A DNA stretch of 58,007 bases from Actinomadura syzygii (GTDB lineage Bacteria > Actinomycetota > Actinomycetes > Streptosporangiales > Streptosporangiaceae). Made by a program: the position numbers and the translations under genes. Shown here one piece after another: positions 49,767 through 58,007 of the stretch. Each line of letters starts with the position of its first letter. The stretch's first letter is position 1. The notes below the pieces were generated by a model. That model was given only the letters and a program-made list of their open reading frames with translations, did not search any database and was not told the origin of the DNA. The stretch covers positions 1 to 58,007 of the forward strand of contig NZ_VSFF01000023.1 in NCBI RefSeq assembly GCF_008085905.1, given 5' to 3'.

Positions 49767-52631
49767 TTACCTCGATCGTCCTTGCGGACCGGCCTCGGGA
49801 TTCTGTGCGTATACGACCGCGCCCATCTTCTGGCTGATCTGCGCGAGCTTCTCGGCGCTGCCCTTGATGGCGTCGACGTCGGTGCCCTCCAGGGCCTTCT
49901 TGACCTCGGCGACGGCGTCGCTCACCTCGGTCTTGAGCTCCTCGGGGACCTTCTCGTCGTTCTCGCGCAGGAACTTCTCGGTGGAGTAGGCCAGGGTGTC
50001 GGCCTGGTTGCGGACCTCGGCCTCCTCCTTGCGCTGCCGGTCCTCCTCGGCGTACTGCTCGGCGTCGCGCATCATCTTCTCGATGTCGTCCTTGGGCAGC
50101 GCGCTGCCGCCGGTGATGACCATCGACTGCTCGCGGCCGGTGCCCTGGTCCTTGGCGCTGACGTTGACGATCCCGTTGGCGTCGATGTCGAAGGTGACCT
50201 CGATCTGCGGGACGCCGCGCGGCGCCGGCGGCAGACCGGTCAGCTGGAAGGTGCCGAGCTTCTTGTTGTACGCGGCGATCTCGCGCTCGCCCTGGTAGAC
50301 CTGGATCTCCACCGACGGCTGGTTGTCGTCGGCGGTGGTGAACGTCTCCGACCGCTTGACGGGAATCGAGATGTTCCGCTCGATGATCTTGGTGAAGATG
50401 CCGCCCCCGGCCTCGACGCCCAAGCGGTGCCCGGGGCTTGTCTCAATGCCCAGGCTCAGCGTGGTCGCCTCCAGGAGCAGGAGGTCCTTGACCTCGCCCT
50501 TCAGCAGGCCCGCCTGGAGGCTGGCACCGATCGCGACGACCTCGTCGGGGTTGACGCCCTTGTTGGGCTCCTTGCCACCGGTCAGCTCCCTGACCAGCTC
50601 CGACACCGCGGGCATCCGAGTCGAGCCGCCCACCAAGACGACCTGGTCGACGGCGTCCACCGAGTAGCCCGCGTCCTTGAGCACCTGCTCGAACGGCGCC
50701 TTGGTGCGCTCCAGGAGGTCGGAGGTCAACCGCTGGAACTCGGCGCGGGTGATCTTCTCGTCCAGGTGCAGCGGACCCTCACTGGACGCGGTGATGTAAG
50801 GCAGGTTGATCTGCGTCTCGGCCGATCTGGACAGCTCGATCTTGGCCTTCTCCGCGGCCTCACGAAGCCGCTGCAGGGCCATCTTGTCCCTCCGCAGGTC
50901 AACCCCTTTTGCGCTGCGGAACTTCTCCACCAGCCAGTCGACGACCTTCTGGTCCCAGTCGTCCCCGCCCAGGTGGTTGTCGCCGGACGTGGCCTTCACC
51001 TCGACGACCCCGTCGCCGACCTCCAGCAGGGACACGTCGAACGTGCCGCCACCGAGGTCGAACACCAGGATCGTGGCCTCGTTCTCCTTCTCCAAGTGGT
51101 ACGCCAGGGCAGCCGAGGAAGAATCGTTGATGATGCGCAGGACGTTCAGCCCCGCGATCTGCCCGGCCTCCTTGGTGGCCTGCCGCTGGTGGTCGGAGAA
51201 GTAGGCCGGGACGGTGATGACCGCGTCGGTGACCGTCTCGCCCAGGTAGGACTCGGCGTCCCTCTTCAGCTTCTGCAGCACGAACGCGCTGATCTGCTGC
51301 GGGGTGAAGTCCTTGCCGTCGATCTGGGTCTTCCAGTCGGTGCCCATCTCGCGCTTGACCGAGCGGATCGTCCGGTCAACGTTCGTCACGGCCTGGCGCT
51401 TGGCGACCTCGCCCACCAGGACTTCACCGTTCTTGGCGAAGGCGACGACGGACGGCGTGGTCCGCGACCCCTCCGCGTTCGCGATGACCGTGGGCTCTCC
51501 GCCCTCCAGGATCGCGACGACCGACTGGGACGTTCCGAAGTCGATGCCGACCGCCCGACCGTGCCGCATTGGCGGCAACTGCTCTACAGGAACACCCCAA
51601 TCCAAATCTACGTGCTCGTCAGGATCGGCCGATTCCCACTCACTGTGAACCGACACGGAAAATTCAAAGCGGCGTAGCAAGCTCCCGGCCTGTCGCCTCA
51701 CTTCGGCGTCCGGGTCCCCGGCCAGGAGAGTCAGTGCTTTGCGTGCGGCGTCGCTTGCTTCATCTCGCTGGTCGGCCAGTTCACTCACCAGCAAATGAAG
51801 CGCACCATAACGCTGCCATGCCTCCTGGTGATGCACAGCGCTGATGACTCGTCCTGGAAGCCCTTTGAACTCGGGATGCAATACATAGCTCGGGCTACGG
51901 GCCAGGTAAATGCTGCCTTCGGCGCTGTTCACGCTCAAGGTCGGAGTCTGACGCGGCTCGGCTTGCTTCACACGGTCGTAGACGAAGTTGTACAACTCCT
52001 CCACGGCGACGAACCCGTCCCCGTCGAGGTCGGCCTCCCCGGACTTCAGACCATGGATCACCGCAGCCGTGAACAATGCGGGATCGAATTCCCGTCGGCT
52101 ACGCTGCTCTCCCTCGAAGCTGTACTGGAGCGAGGTTGAAGAGGTCATGACCACCCTGCCCCGGCCACTGAACGGCTGGGCGACATCGACCTCGGGAACG
52201 GCGGCACGTGCACGCATGCCCTTGCTGAAGGCACCGCTGTAACAGCAGTCGAGCATCACCACGATGCTCTTGGATCGACTTTCCTCGATCTGATCGTTGA
52301 TGAATTCCGCGGCGATCCCTGTGGACGCGAGCAGTGCCGTATCGGTGTCGCTCGCCGCGAACACCAGGCGGCTCTTCCGATCCTTCAGGCCGTGACAGGA
52401 CAGATGCAGCAGCAGGAGGTCGTTGTGCGCGGCGCCCTGGAAGAACCCCTCGATGCGAGACTTAGCGATCAACGCCTGCTCATCGATCAGGGTGTCCACC
52501 GCGAACTCGCCGATGCGCCTGTCGGAGAGCACGCCAGAGAGCTGTTCAGCGTCGGAGACCGCACTCGGTAGATCACCGAGAGCCTCATCGCCGTAGACGC
52601 TGCTGGCGATGATCAACGCCCGCTTCCGCAT
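49767..52631 (-). CDS. Caspase-HSP70 fusion protein
   Basis: 954 residues, ATG 52631, 4 nt after the EACC1 stop. Residues 1 to about 245 are a caspase/metacaspase peptidase with catalytic His80 (LHLSCHG) and Cys130 (LDCCYSG), plus a perfect EF-hand loop DLDGDGFVAVEE (201-212). Residues about 262-322 are HEAT-like helices. Residues 360-940 are a complete HSP70: nucleotide-binding domain with IDFGTSQS and FDLGGGTFDVS, substrate-binding sheet and helical lid. Two allosteric sites differ from DnaK: the proline switch reads NDSSSAALA (502-510) and the linker reads LLLLEATTLSLG (717-728), followed by an about 9-residue insert. I infer a protease effector controlled by a chaperone-like sensor. Last gene of the conflict operon. 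Confidence 0.92.
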   Translation of the reverse strand: MRKRALIIASSVYGDEALGDLPSAVSDAEQLSGVLSDRRIGEFAVDTLIDEQALIAKSRIEGFFQGAAHNDLLLLHLSCHGLKDRKSRLVFAASDTDTALLASTGIAAEFINDQIEESRSKSIVVMLDCCYSGAFSKGMRARAAVPEVDVAQPFSGRGRVVMTSSTSLQYSFEGEQRSRREFDPALFTAAVIHGLKSGEADLDGDGFVAVEELYNFVYDRVKQAEPRQTPTLSVNSAEGSIYLARSPSYVLHPEFKGLPGRVISAVHHQEAWQRYGALHLLVSELADQRDEASDAARKALTLLAGDPDAEVRRQAGSLLRRFEFSVSVHSEWESADPDEHVDLDWGVPVEQLPPMRHGRAVGIDFGTSQSVVAILEGGEPTVIANAEGSRTTPSVVAFAKNGEVLVGEVAKRQAVTNVDRTIRSVKREMGTDWKTQIDGKDFTPQQISAFVLQKLKRDAESYLGETVTDAVITVPAYFSDHQRQATKEAGQIAGLNVLRIINDSSSAALAYHLEKENEATILVFDLGGGTFDVSLLEVGDGVVEVKATSGDNHLGGDDWDQKVVDWLVEKFRSAKGVDLRRDKMALQRLREAAEKAKIELSRSAETQINLPYITASSEGPLHLDEKITRAEFQRLTSDLLERTKAPFEQVLKDAGYSVDAVDQVVLVGGSTRMPAVSELVRELTGGKEPNKGVNPDEVVAIGASLQAGLLKGEVKDLLLLEATTLSLGIETSPGHRLGVEAGGGIFTKIIERNISIPVKRSETFTTADDNQPSVEIQVYQGEREIAAYNKKLGTFQLTGLPPAPRGVPQIEVTFDIDANGIVNVSAKDQGTGREQSMVITGGSALPKDDIEKMMRDAEQYAEEDRQRKEEAEVRNQADTLAYSTEKFLRENDEKVPEELKTEVSDAVAEVKKALEGTDVDAIKGSAEKLAQISQKMGAVVYAQNPEAGPQGRSR

Positions 52632-52635
52632 GGCC

Positions 52636-53007
52636 TCAGCCGGTGCCGTGCTTCGCGAGGAAGAGCTCTAGAAGACGTTCCTGCTCTTCCAGCGAGATTC
52701 TGCTCAACTTGATGGTGTCGCCGGCAATGCTCAGTTCGACGCTGCGCGCCCTGGATCTCTGCAACCAGCCTCGCACGGCCCGCACGATCGACAAGACCGC
52801 TCCCGGACCGGCCTTGACCAGCACCTGTCCGAGCGCGGCCGCTTCAAGCGCACGTGTGCCGGGAGGCGCTTTCCCTTCCACCACGGGCTCTAGCGCATCA
52901 ACATCCAACAGGGCGAGTTCCTCGCTCAACTCACTCCGGAGCGAGTCCAACTCTTCCGCATCGCCATCGGCGACTACACCGATCAGCATCTCGACATTAA
53001 GCCCCAC
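52636..53007 (-). CDS. EACC1 (effector-associated constant component 1) protein
   Basis: 123 residues from GTG 53007; the frame stays open upstream but only this start gives the usual N-terminus (NVEMLIGVVADGDAEELDSL). Pattern: strand, acidic DAEELxSLR helix, then LGQVLVKAGPGAVLSIVRAVRGWL and the beta-hairpin VELSIAGDTIKLSRIS before a final LEEQERLLELF helix. This is the EACC1 family, described as an invariant small adaptor of actinobacterial NTP-dependent conflict systems that bring effectors such as caspases under control. A TATGCT -10-like box lies 8 nt before the start. It is coupled to the caspase-HSP70 gene. Confidence 0.82.
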   Translation of the reverse strand: MGLNVEMLIGVVADGDAEELDSLRSELSEELALLDVDALEPVVEGKAPPGTRALEAAALGQVLVKAGPGAVLSIVRAVRGWLQRSRARSVELSIAGDTIKLSRISLEEQERLLELFLAKHGTG

Positions 53008-53015
53008 GGGACTAA

Positions 53016-53021
53016 AGCATA
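53016..53021 (-). promoter_or_regulatory. Candidate -10 box for a leaderless EACC1 transcript
   Basis: TATGCT on the minus strand, 8 nt before GTG 53007; no Shine-Dalgarno is visible. No well-spaced -35 was found (TTGCGT lies 21 nt further upstream). It suggests an internal promoter for EACC1 and the caspase-HSP70 gene. Confidence 0.35.
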
Positions 53022-53171
53022 CGCAGCACCCACCACTAACGGACGCAAAACATCCCTGGTGGGGCCCCTTCCGGCCAGCGGACGAGGTTGGTGCCTTCCG
53101 CGTCGCCTCCGAGGAAAAACGGCATCCTCTTATGCCGCCTGTGGTCAGCTTGGCGTCCGGCACTAGGTCGG

Positions 53172-54143
53172 TTAGGTCGGGCCGTTGTTCTCGGTGGGGT
53201 GGAGGTAATGGAGGTCAGCCGGTACGCCTTGGCGCCACATGTCGCATAGAGCCTGATTGATCGTCGCCTCCGCTGCCGTGTCCGTCGGCAGCGGCATGTG
53301 GAGGGCCGTCAGGAGGTCGAACCTGTGCAGGTCGAACGCGACGTGCACGACCTCGGCATAGGCGTGCGCGGCCTGCACCGTCCCCGCGTAGGCCAGTACC
53401 GCGATACCGAGCGGAATGAGCGAGAGCAGGTGCCACCAGCCGGTGCCCACGAGCAAGGCCGTGCCGATGACGGTGACGAGGGCGGAGGTGACGGTCAGCC
53501 GGGCGGCGGTGTCGAGCATGTCGCGCCTGTCATCGACGAGGGCGCGGGTGCGGTCGCTGAGCTGGGGATACAGGCGAGGCCAGGCGATCACGCCGTCGAG
53601 GCCGTAGGTGCGGCCCGCGGTGTCTTCCATCGCCGCGAGGATGTTGCCGAGCCTCGTCGGGCGGACGAGGTGATCCGACATGGGAAAGGAGCGTCTGAGC
53701 TCTGCCCCCAGTCGTCCCGCGCGTTGGAGGACGGCAGGGGACGGCTCCTCGGGAGCGGTGCCTGCGCTTTCGGGGTCTGCCGGCGCCGGAAGTTCGGCGG
53801 CGCGTTCGAGACGGTGTTTGCGGCGTAGTTGCCGTCCGCGGGCGAATCCGCTGCCCAGCAGGCGGGGCCACCGCCCCTCCAGGGTGCGCACCATCGCCAT
53901 CTGCAATGGTGCGGCGAGCACCGCGATCAGCAGGATCGTCAGGATGATCAGCGTGAGCTGCCCGAGTCCGAGCTTGCTCGCCGTCCGCCAGACCCGGCCG
54001 AAGTCCAGCGGACCGACCGGCGCTCCGGCCCACACCAGCGTCAGCAGGTACCAGGCGGCGGCGAAGGTCGGGAGGTAGCCGACCAGGGCGAACCTGCTGG
54101 ACAGCGACTCCGAGGGCGGTTTGGCGAGGTCTTGTGGGTTCAC
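53172..54143 (-). CDS. Four-TM membrane protein of the conflict operon
   Basis: 323 residues, ATG overlapping the zinc-ribbon stop (ATGA). Two N-terminal membrane helices (about 18-40 and 60-84), a cytoplasmic domain of about 125 residues with Arg-rich and Pro/Glu-rich parts (FARGRQLRRKHRLERAAELP, then helical YPQLSDRTRALVDDRRDMLD), two more helices (about 213-255) and a cytoplasmic tail. Not a family I can name; similar proteins occur beside CHAT and EACC1 genes in actinomycetes. It could be a membrane anchor or a pore effector. Membrane topology is seen; role is inference. Confidence 0.8.
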   Translation of the reverse strand: MNPQDLAKPPSESLSSRFALVGYLPTFAAAWYLLTLVWAGAPVGPLDFGRVWRTASKLGLGQLTLIILTILLIAVLAAPLQMAMVRTLEGRWPRLLGSGFARGRQLRRKHRLERAAELPAPADPESAGTAPEEPSPAVLQRAGRLGAELRRSFPMSDHLVRPTRLGNILAAMEDTAGRTYGLDGVIAWPRLYPQLSDRTRALVDDRRDMLDTAARLTVTSALVTVIGTALLVGTGWWHLLSLIPLGIAVLAYAGTVQAAHAYAEVVHVAFDLHRFDLLTALHMPLPTDTAAEATINQALCDMWRQGVPADLHYLHPTENNGPT

Positions 54144-54544
54144 TTCCGCAGCACCATGGAACCGTGCTCCGGATTCGCGCAGACCGGCATCGCACGTTCG
54201 TCATAGAAGGTGCGGAAGACCTGGTGGTCGCAATGAGGGCATCGAAAGCGAAGGAGGCGGTACTGCGTCGACTCTCCGGGCTGGCTCGCCCGGTCCGCGT
54301 CACCGACAGAGCGAGTGACGCCGGGGAATCTCTCAGCAAGAAATGCCCGCGAGGTTGTGCCTAGTCGCCGTTCCCCCATATACAAGGCCACGGTCGTCAC
54401 GGTGGCGTCGCGCAGCAGCACTTCTTCGAGGGCGTTTGCCGCGGCGAACAGGGATGAGCCAGGTGGAAGGCGCAGGACGGTCCTCGGACGCTGGGCCGAT
54501 GGCTCGGGGTCGAGCAGATCGCCGAACTCGGATGTCGCGCTCAT
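54140..54544 (-). CDS. Zinc-ribbon-like small protein of the conflict operon
   Basis: 134 residues. ATG 54544 with AGAAGGG upstream, 25 nt after the CHAT gene. An N-terminal alpha/beta part (residues about 20-75: TVLRLPPGSSLFAAANALEE, LLRDATVTTVALYMGERRLG) is followed by a C-terminal metal-binding candidate: Cys102, Cys105 (CPHC), Cys122 and His127, spaced C-x2-C-x16-C-x4-H. No family is recognised. Its place between the CHAT gene and the TM protein suggests an adaptor or a CHAT substrate. Confidence 0.75.
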   Translation of the reverse strand: MSATSEFGDLLDPEPSAQRPRTVLRLPPGSSLFAAANALEEVLLRDATVTTVALYMGERRLGTTSRAFLAERFPGVTRSVGDADRASQPGESTQYRLLRFRCPHCDHQVFRTFYDERAMPVCANPEHGSMVLRK

Positions 54545-54569
54545 CGGGTGCCCTTCTGATGCAATGCCG

Positions 54570-57500
54570 TCACGCTCCGATGTGAATGTAGGGCGCCCAG
54601 ATCTCTGGCTGGTCGGGGTACCGATCGTGCAGCCACACCACTGCCGCGTCGAGCGCCGCGGCGGCATCGCTTAGATCCAGGCGGCCCTCGCCCGCCAGGA
54701 CCCGATATACCCGGTCCGCCACGGCGCTGGAATCGCGGTCGCTCACCGCCCACAGCGAGGCGATGACATTCCGGTATCCGGCCAGGTTCAGCGCGCCCGC
54801 GAGATGCATCGCTTCGTCGATGAGCCCGATCCCGCCCACGGCGGTGTCACATGCCGACAGATAGGCGAGCCCACCGCGTTTTGGACGGGCAGCGGCAATG
54901 TCACGAACGGTGAGGCGGGCTTGATCCCACAGTTCGATTCCTCCGTTGCCCGGGTCGTCCATGTCCTGGCTACCGTGACAGGCGAAATGCACCCAGTCGT
55001 GGTCCTCAAGCGCCGCGCGGACGTTGGCGCGCGTCGCCCGCGAGCCGATGAGCTGGGCGACTTCGGCCAGCGGCTCCAGGTGCCCGGCGACGATGTCGGC
55101 CTCCTCCTCCGCGTGCGGCAGCCTGCGCAGGCCGGGTGTTTCCGGCAAAGCCACGGCCAGCGCGGAGACCCTTCGTCCGGCCGCGCCGGATTGGTTCCTC
55201 GATCTGATCAGCGCGGACAGCGTGGGCGTATAGGAGGAGATCACCCGGTCGATGACGGCGCCGGGAGCAGGCGAATCCGGCTCGTGGTCGCCGGCCGCGT
55301 GCAAGGGAAGGAACGCGAGCGGCCCGACGGGGCACCACCACACTCGCGGTTTCGATTGACCTTCGGGCGGCGGGCCCAGATGCCCCAGAGAGCGCAGCAC
55401 CGGCTCGGCCGCGAAGCGCCACAGAAACTTCATCGCCGATTGGACGTTCCCGCGCATGGCGATCGTTCCGGCGAGGCCCATCGAAGGCGAATAGCGGACG
55501 GTCGAGACGAAGCCTTCACAGAATTGCAGGATCAGCTCGGCAGTGAGGTTCGGCAACGGAACCACGCTGACGCCCTCGCCGGTCACGACCAGAGCATCGC
55601 AACGTCTCCGGCTGACATTGACCAATATCGCCGGTCCCTCCGCCGCTGCCTCGGCGAATTCGGTGAAGCGAGTCGGCGTGAGGAGGTTCTCCAGTCCGGG
55701 GATGCGTCGTGCCTGGGTGAGGAGATCGTCCCATTCAGCGGCCAGCCGCGCTCGTTCGTCCCTGCGCCTACCCGCCGCGGACGAAAAAGTCTCTGTTGCG
55801 TGCGGATGGCTTGGAACCACGGCAATGGGCAAGCCGCCGACTTCCGGTTCGGCGCTGTCCAACAGGTTGCGGACCTGCGCCATTCGGGCCGCCAGCTCCG
55901 GCGCGGCACGTTCGAGCTCGGAAAGATCGCCTCGGATTTGCAACGAACGGTCGGCCAAGACCGATCGTCCCTGCTCCAGGAGTTCCACGGCCTTCTCCGG
56001 CAGCCCGAGCTCGATCGCGCATGCGGCGGCATCGGCCGCCAGCCCGGCCCATTCACTCAGCCTTCGTTCTTGCGTGGCCTGGTCCACGCCGTGCCACGCC
56101 ACGAGAGGAAGCAGGCTCACGGCGAGGGTGAACGCCCGAAGCTCCGCATCGTGCCTGCCCAGGCGCCCGCTGATCTGAGCACAGCGGATTGCGGCCAGCA
56201 TTCTTCCGTGGACGTCGGTGAAAGGGGTTTCCGCAGCCGCATGAAAAGACTCGGCCGCTTCGATCAGGTCACGATCGTCGGCGACCCGGTCGGATCTCAT
56301 CTGCAGGACGGCGCCGAGACCGAACAGCGCTTTCCCACGTTCGGCGTCGTCCGGCGAAAGGGCGGCGACCTGCTGCCTTCGCAGCTCGATCAGCTCATCG
56401 AGTTCCTCCCCGCGGCTGCTCCTCGCATGGCTGAGCGCCGCGCTCATGACATCCAGGAGATCAGGGTCGGGTTCGGCGAGTCCCGCGGATGCCTCCCGGC
56501 ATATGCGCAGTGCTTCCTCCCGGTCCGCTTCATGACCAGGGAGCGTGGACCGAAGGATGAGCGCACTGGCGAACTCGGCGATCAGGCTATTGTGGACAGG
56601 GCCACCGGGTGGACATTCGTCCATCGCCTGCCGCGCAAGATTTACCGCTTCCCGCAGATCCGCTTCTTCACCGAACTCCGTATAGCGGAGCCGCAGGACG
56701 TTCGCCAGATTGCTCGTGATGGTCGCGCGTCCAACCTGGTCGGGAGCCCCGGCGGAGGCGGCTCGTCGGGCCAGGCCGACGGCGTCCTCAAGATCTGCTC
56801 GCTGGCCCGTACGGAGATATCTGAGCACGAGCGTCGTCTGGAGATTGGCGAAAAGACCCCCCGCGTCGGGTACGGCGGCGGGTCCGACCTCGACGGCCTG
56901 GCGGGCCGTCTCGATCGCCTTGTCGAGATCGTCCGGACGACCGGCCCGTTCGAATCTGCGTAGCAGCGCCCCCGCAAGCCCGGTCAGCAGAGTGCCCATA
57001 TCCGGATGGCCGTCGGGAATGGTCTCCCGCATGTCATGAAAGGCATCGATGACCGCGTCATTGTCGGCCATGCTCCTGGTATGGGCCGCCTGACGCACCA
57101 GGCACAGGCACCAACTGAGCCGGAGTTTGACGAGTTCGGCGGCGTCCAACCGGGGCATGTCCAGTGCCTGCCTGAGCAGATTCCGCCCCTCGGTCAGATC
57201 GGTGGCCTGCCCGGTCTTGTCGTAGCGAATGAGCAGGGCGTTGGCGAGCGTCCGCAACCGATGCGCGATGTTCTCGTGGCCGGGCGGGGTCAACTCCAGG
57301 GCTTCGCGTGCCACCGCGATCGACTCGTCGAGCATTTCGGCACGGCCACTGCTTTGAGCATGGATGCGCAAGGTCGAGGCCATGTTGGCGAGAAGCAGCG
57401 CCCGATCCGGATGGTCCGATGGGGCGAGTTCCACCCCGCTACGGTGCGCCTTGACCGCCTCGTCGAGATCGGCCTGATCACCCGAGTGCTCGAAGCTGTT

Positions 57501-58007
57501 CTCCAGCAGAATTCCCAGCCGAGAACAGTACAAGGGAAGGGTGGGATCTGTGTCGGGCGCGCTCTGCACGGACGCCTGGGCCGCCCGCACCCCCTCCGCG
57601 ATGTCCGCCGGTGACCTCGTGATCTCGTGACGCGCCGACAGCGCCGTGGCCAGCCCCGACAGGCATGCCGACCGGTCCGGTCCGTCACCGGGTGCCGCGG
57701 CCAGGGCATCCCGGTACACCTGCACCGCTTTGTCGGAGTCGTTCTGGTCTCCGCTCCATTCACCGCGAATCCGCCATGCCTGCCCGAGGTCACATAAAGT
57801 GCCGGACAGTTCTGGATGCCCGGTCGGCAGGACCGAAGCGGCCTCGACGAAATGCGCGATGGCGGCGTCCAGCCTGCCGAGGTCCCCACCGCCTTCAAAC
57901 GCCCGAATCTCCACCATGGCGGCTTCGGCGGAGACCGCGGACCGCTGACCCTGAATCGCCTCGTCGGCGGAGGCCAGCAATGTGCGGATCAGCGGCGGTA
58001 TCCGCTC
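54570..58007 (-). CDS. TPR-CHAT protease-domain protein (5' end beyond the window)
   Basis: At least 1145 residues; the frame is open to the window edge, so the start is not seen. The N-terminal about 650 residues are tandem TPR-like helix pairs with recurring LDEAVxxxRxAVELxPxxHPD-style units (for example DLDKAIETARQAVEVGP). Residues about 840 to the end are a CHAT peptidase: His in VHFACHGSQ (codon 54975-54977) and Cys in YLSACDTAVGG (codon 54849-54851), then VIASLWAVSD. CHAT is a caspase-fold (clan CD) protease; TPR-CHAT proteins serve as gated proteases in several defence systems. First visible gene of the operon ending in caspase-HSP70, so two His-Cys proteases are co-encoded. Confidence 0.92.
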   Translation of the reverse strand, partial: ERIPPLIRTLLASADEAIQGQRSAVSAEAAMVEIRAFEGGGDLGRLDAAIAHFVEAASVLPTGHPELSGTLCDLGQAWRIRGEWSGDQNDSDKAVQVYRDALAAAPGDGPDRSACLSGLATALSARHEITRSPADIAEGVRAAQASVQSAPDTDPTLPLYCSRLGILLENSFEHSGDQADLDEAVKAHRSGVELAPSDHPDRALLLANMASTLRIHAQSSGRAEMLDESIAVAREALELTPPGHENIAHRLRTLANALLIRYDKTGQATDLTEGRNLLRQALDMPRLDAAELVKLRLSWCLCLVRQAAHTRSMADNDAVIDAFHDMRETIPDGHPDMGTLLTGLAGALLRRFERAGRPDDLDKAIETARQAVEVGPAAVPDAGGLFANLQTTLVLRYLRTGQRADLEDAVGLARRAASAGAPDQVGRATITSNLANVLRLRYTEFGEEADLREAVNLARQAMDECPPGGPVHNSLIAEFASALILRSTLPGHEADREEALRICREASAGLAEPDPDLLDVMSAALSHARSSRGEELDELIELRRQQVAALSPDDAERGKALFGLGAVLQMRSDRVADDRDLIEAAESFHAAAETPFTDVHGRMLAAIRCAQISGRLGRHDAELRAFTLAVSLLPLVAWHGVDQATQERRLSEWAGLAADAAACAIELGLPEKAVELLEQGRSVLADRSLQIRGDLSELERAAPELAARMAQVRNLLDSAEPEVGGLPIAVVPSHPHATETFSSAAGRRRDERARLAAEWDDLLTQARRIPGLENLLTPTRFTEFAEAAAEGPAILVNVSRRRCDALVVTGEGVSVVPLPNLTAELILQFCEGFVSTVRYSPSMGLAGTIAMRGNVQSAMKFLWRFAAEPVLRSLGHLGPPPEGQSKPRVWWCPVGPLAFLPLHAAGDHEPDSPAPGAVIDRVISSYTPTLSALIRSRNQSGAAGRRVSALAVALPETPGLRRLPHAEEEADIVAGHLEPLAEVAQLIGSRATRANVRAALEDHDWVHFACHGSQDMDDPGNGGIELWDQARLTVRDIAAARPKRGGLAYLSACDTAVGGIGLIDEAMHLAGALNLAGYRNVIASLWAVSDRDSSAVADRVYRVLAGEGRLDLSDAAAALDAAVVWLHDRYPDQPEIWAPYIHIGA

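Noticed and set aside
49782..51677. 631-codon plus-strand frame opposite the HSP70 half of the fusion
   Set aside because: Complement of a conserved HSP70 sequence; composition typical of antisense shadows.

Overview
The window is high-GC DNA with GTG and TTG starts, Shine-Dalgarno GGAGG motifs and densely overlapping operons. It carries actinobacterial families: a SigK/RskA pair, a Spo0M-like protein, EACC1, large LuxR-type ATPase regulators and an ABBA prenyltransferase. The best guess is a chromosomal, largely accessory segment of a filamentous actinomycete, perhaps Streptosporangiales or Thermomonosporaceae. The taxon is inferred from gene content only.

Layout: (1) 1-4.2 kb: the 3' end of a tRNA-Arg(CCG) gene, a small excisionase-like HTH gene, a Spo0M-family gene, and a truncated, multiply frameshifted CASTOR/POLLUX channel pseudogene. 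(2) 4.2-9.2 kb: a PAP2/Aur1 membrane phosphatase, then a DegT aminotransferase with a Gfo/Idh/MocA oxidoreductase (split by a one-base frameshift) behind a pair of 13-bp direct repeats, a DMT transporter and a MazG-like remnant. (3) 9-22.8 kb: a stress island. It holds a FUSC-type exporter, a cNMP-binding/thioredoxin-reductase-like flavoprotein, thioredoxin, an Hsp20 fragment, a large LuxR regulator, a DUF1931 (histone-fold) protein, and the chaperone operon dnaK-grpE-cbpA-cbpM-clpB. (4) 23-28 kb: a membrane protein, DUF6010, a GlxA-type AraC regulator, and WD40 and PiT transporter remnants.

(5) 28.1-32.5 kb, minus strand: epoxide hydrolase, SAM methyltransferase, ABBA aromatic prenyltransferase and cytochrome P450, a compact prenyl-aromatic tailoring cassette with no visible scaffold enzyme. 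(6) 32.9-36.8 kb: a SigK regulon block. A fasciclin lipoprotein and a membrane-anchored molybdopterin oxidoreductase diverge from sigK-rskA. Both directions carry an identical CCATCC-N15-CCGAAC promoter placed 7 nt before a GTG codon, which predicts leaderless mRNAs. (7) 37.1-47 kb: a catabolic block. A LysR regulator, an arylformamidase-like hydrolase and a Hod/Qdo-type cofactor-free, CO-releasing 2,4-dioxygenase diverge from a two-component flavin monooxygenase pair and an amidohydrolase, followed by two FAD monooxygenases and a YCII-like protein. The core reads as degradation of a 3-hydroxy-4-quinolone through an N-acylanthranilate.

(8) 47-58 kb: a truncated APH-type kinase, a MerR-like regulator behind a strong leader hairpin, a TauE/SafE exporter, and the most striking locus: a five-gene minus-strand conflict-type operon. 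In transcription order it encodes a TPR-CHAT protease (open at the window edge), a zinc-ribbon protein, a four-TM protein, EACC1, and a caspase fused to a full-length HSP70. The HSP70 part departs from canonical DnaK at the proline switch and the interdomain linker, while a canonical dnaK lies 31 kb away. This is the best candidate for an undescribed system. No CRISPR array, rRNA or complete insertion sequence was seen.
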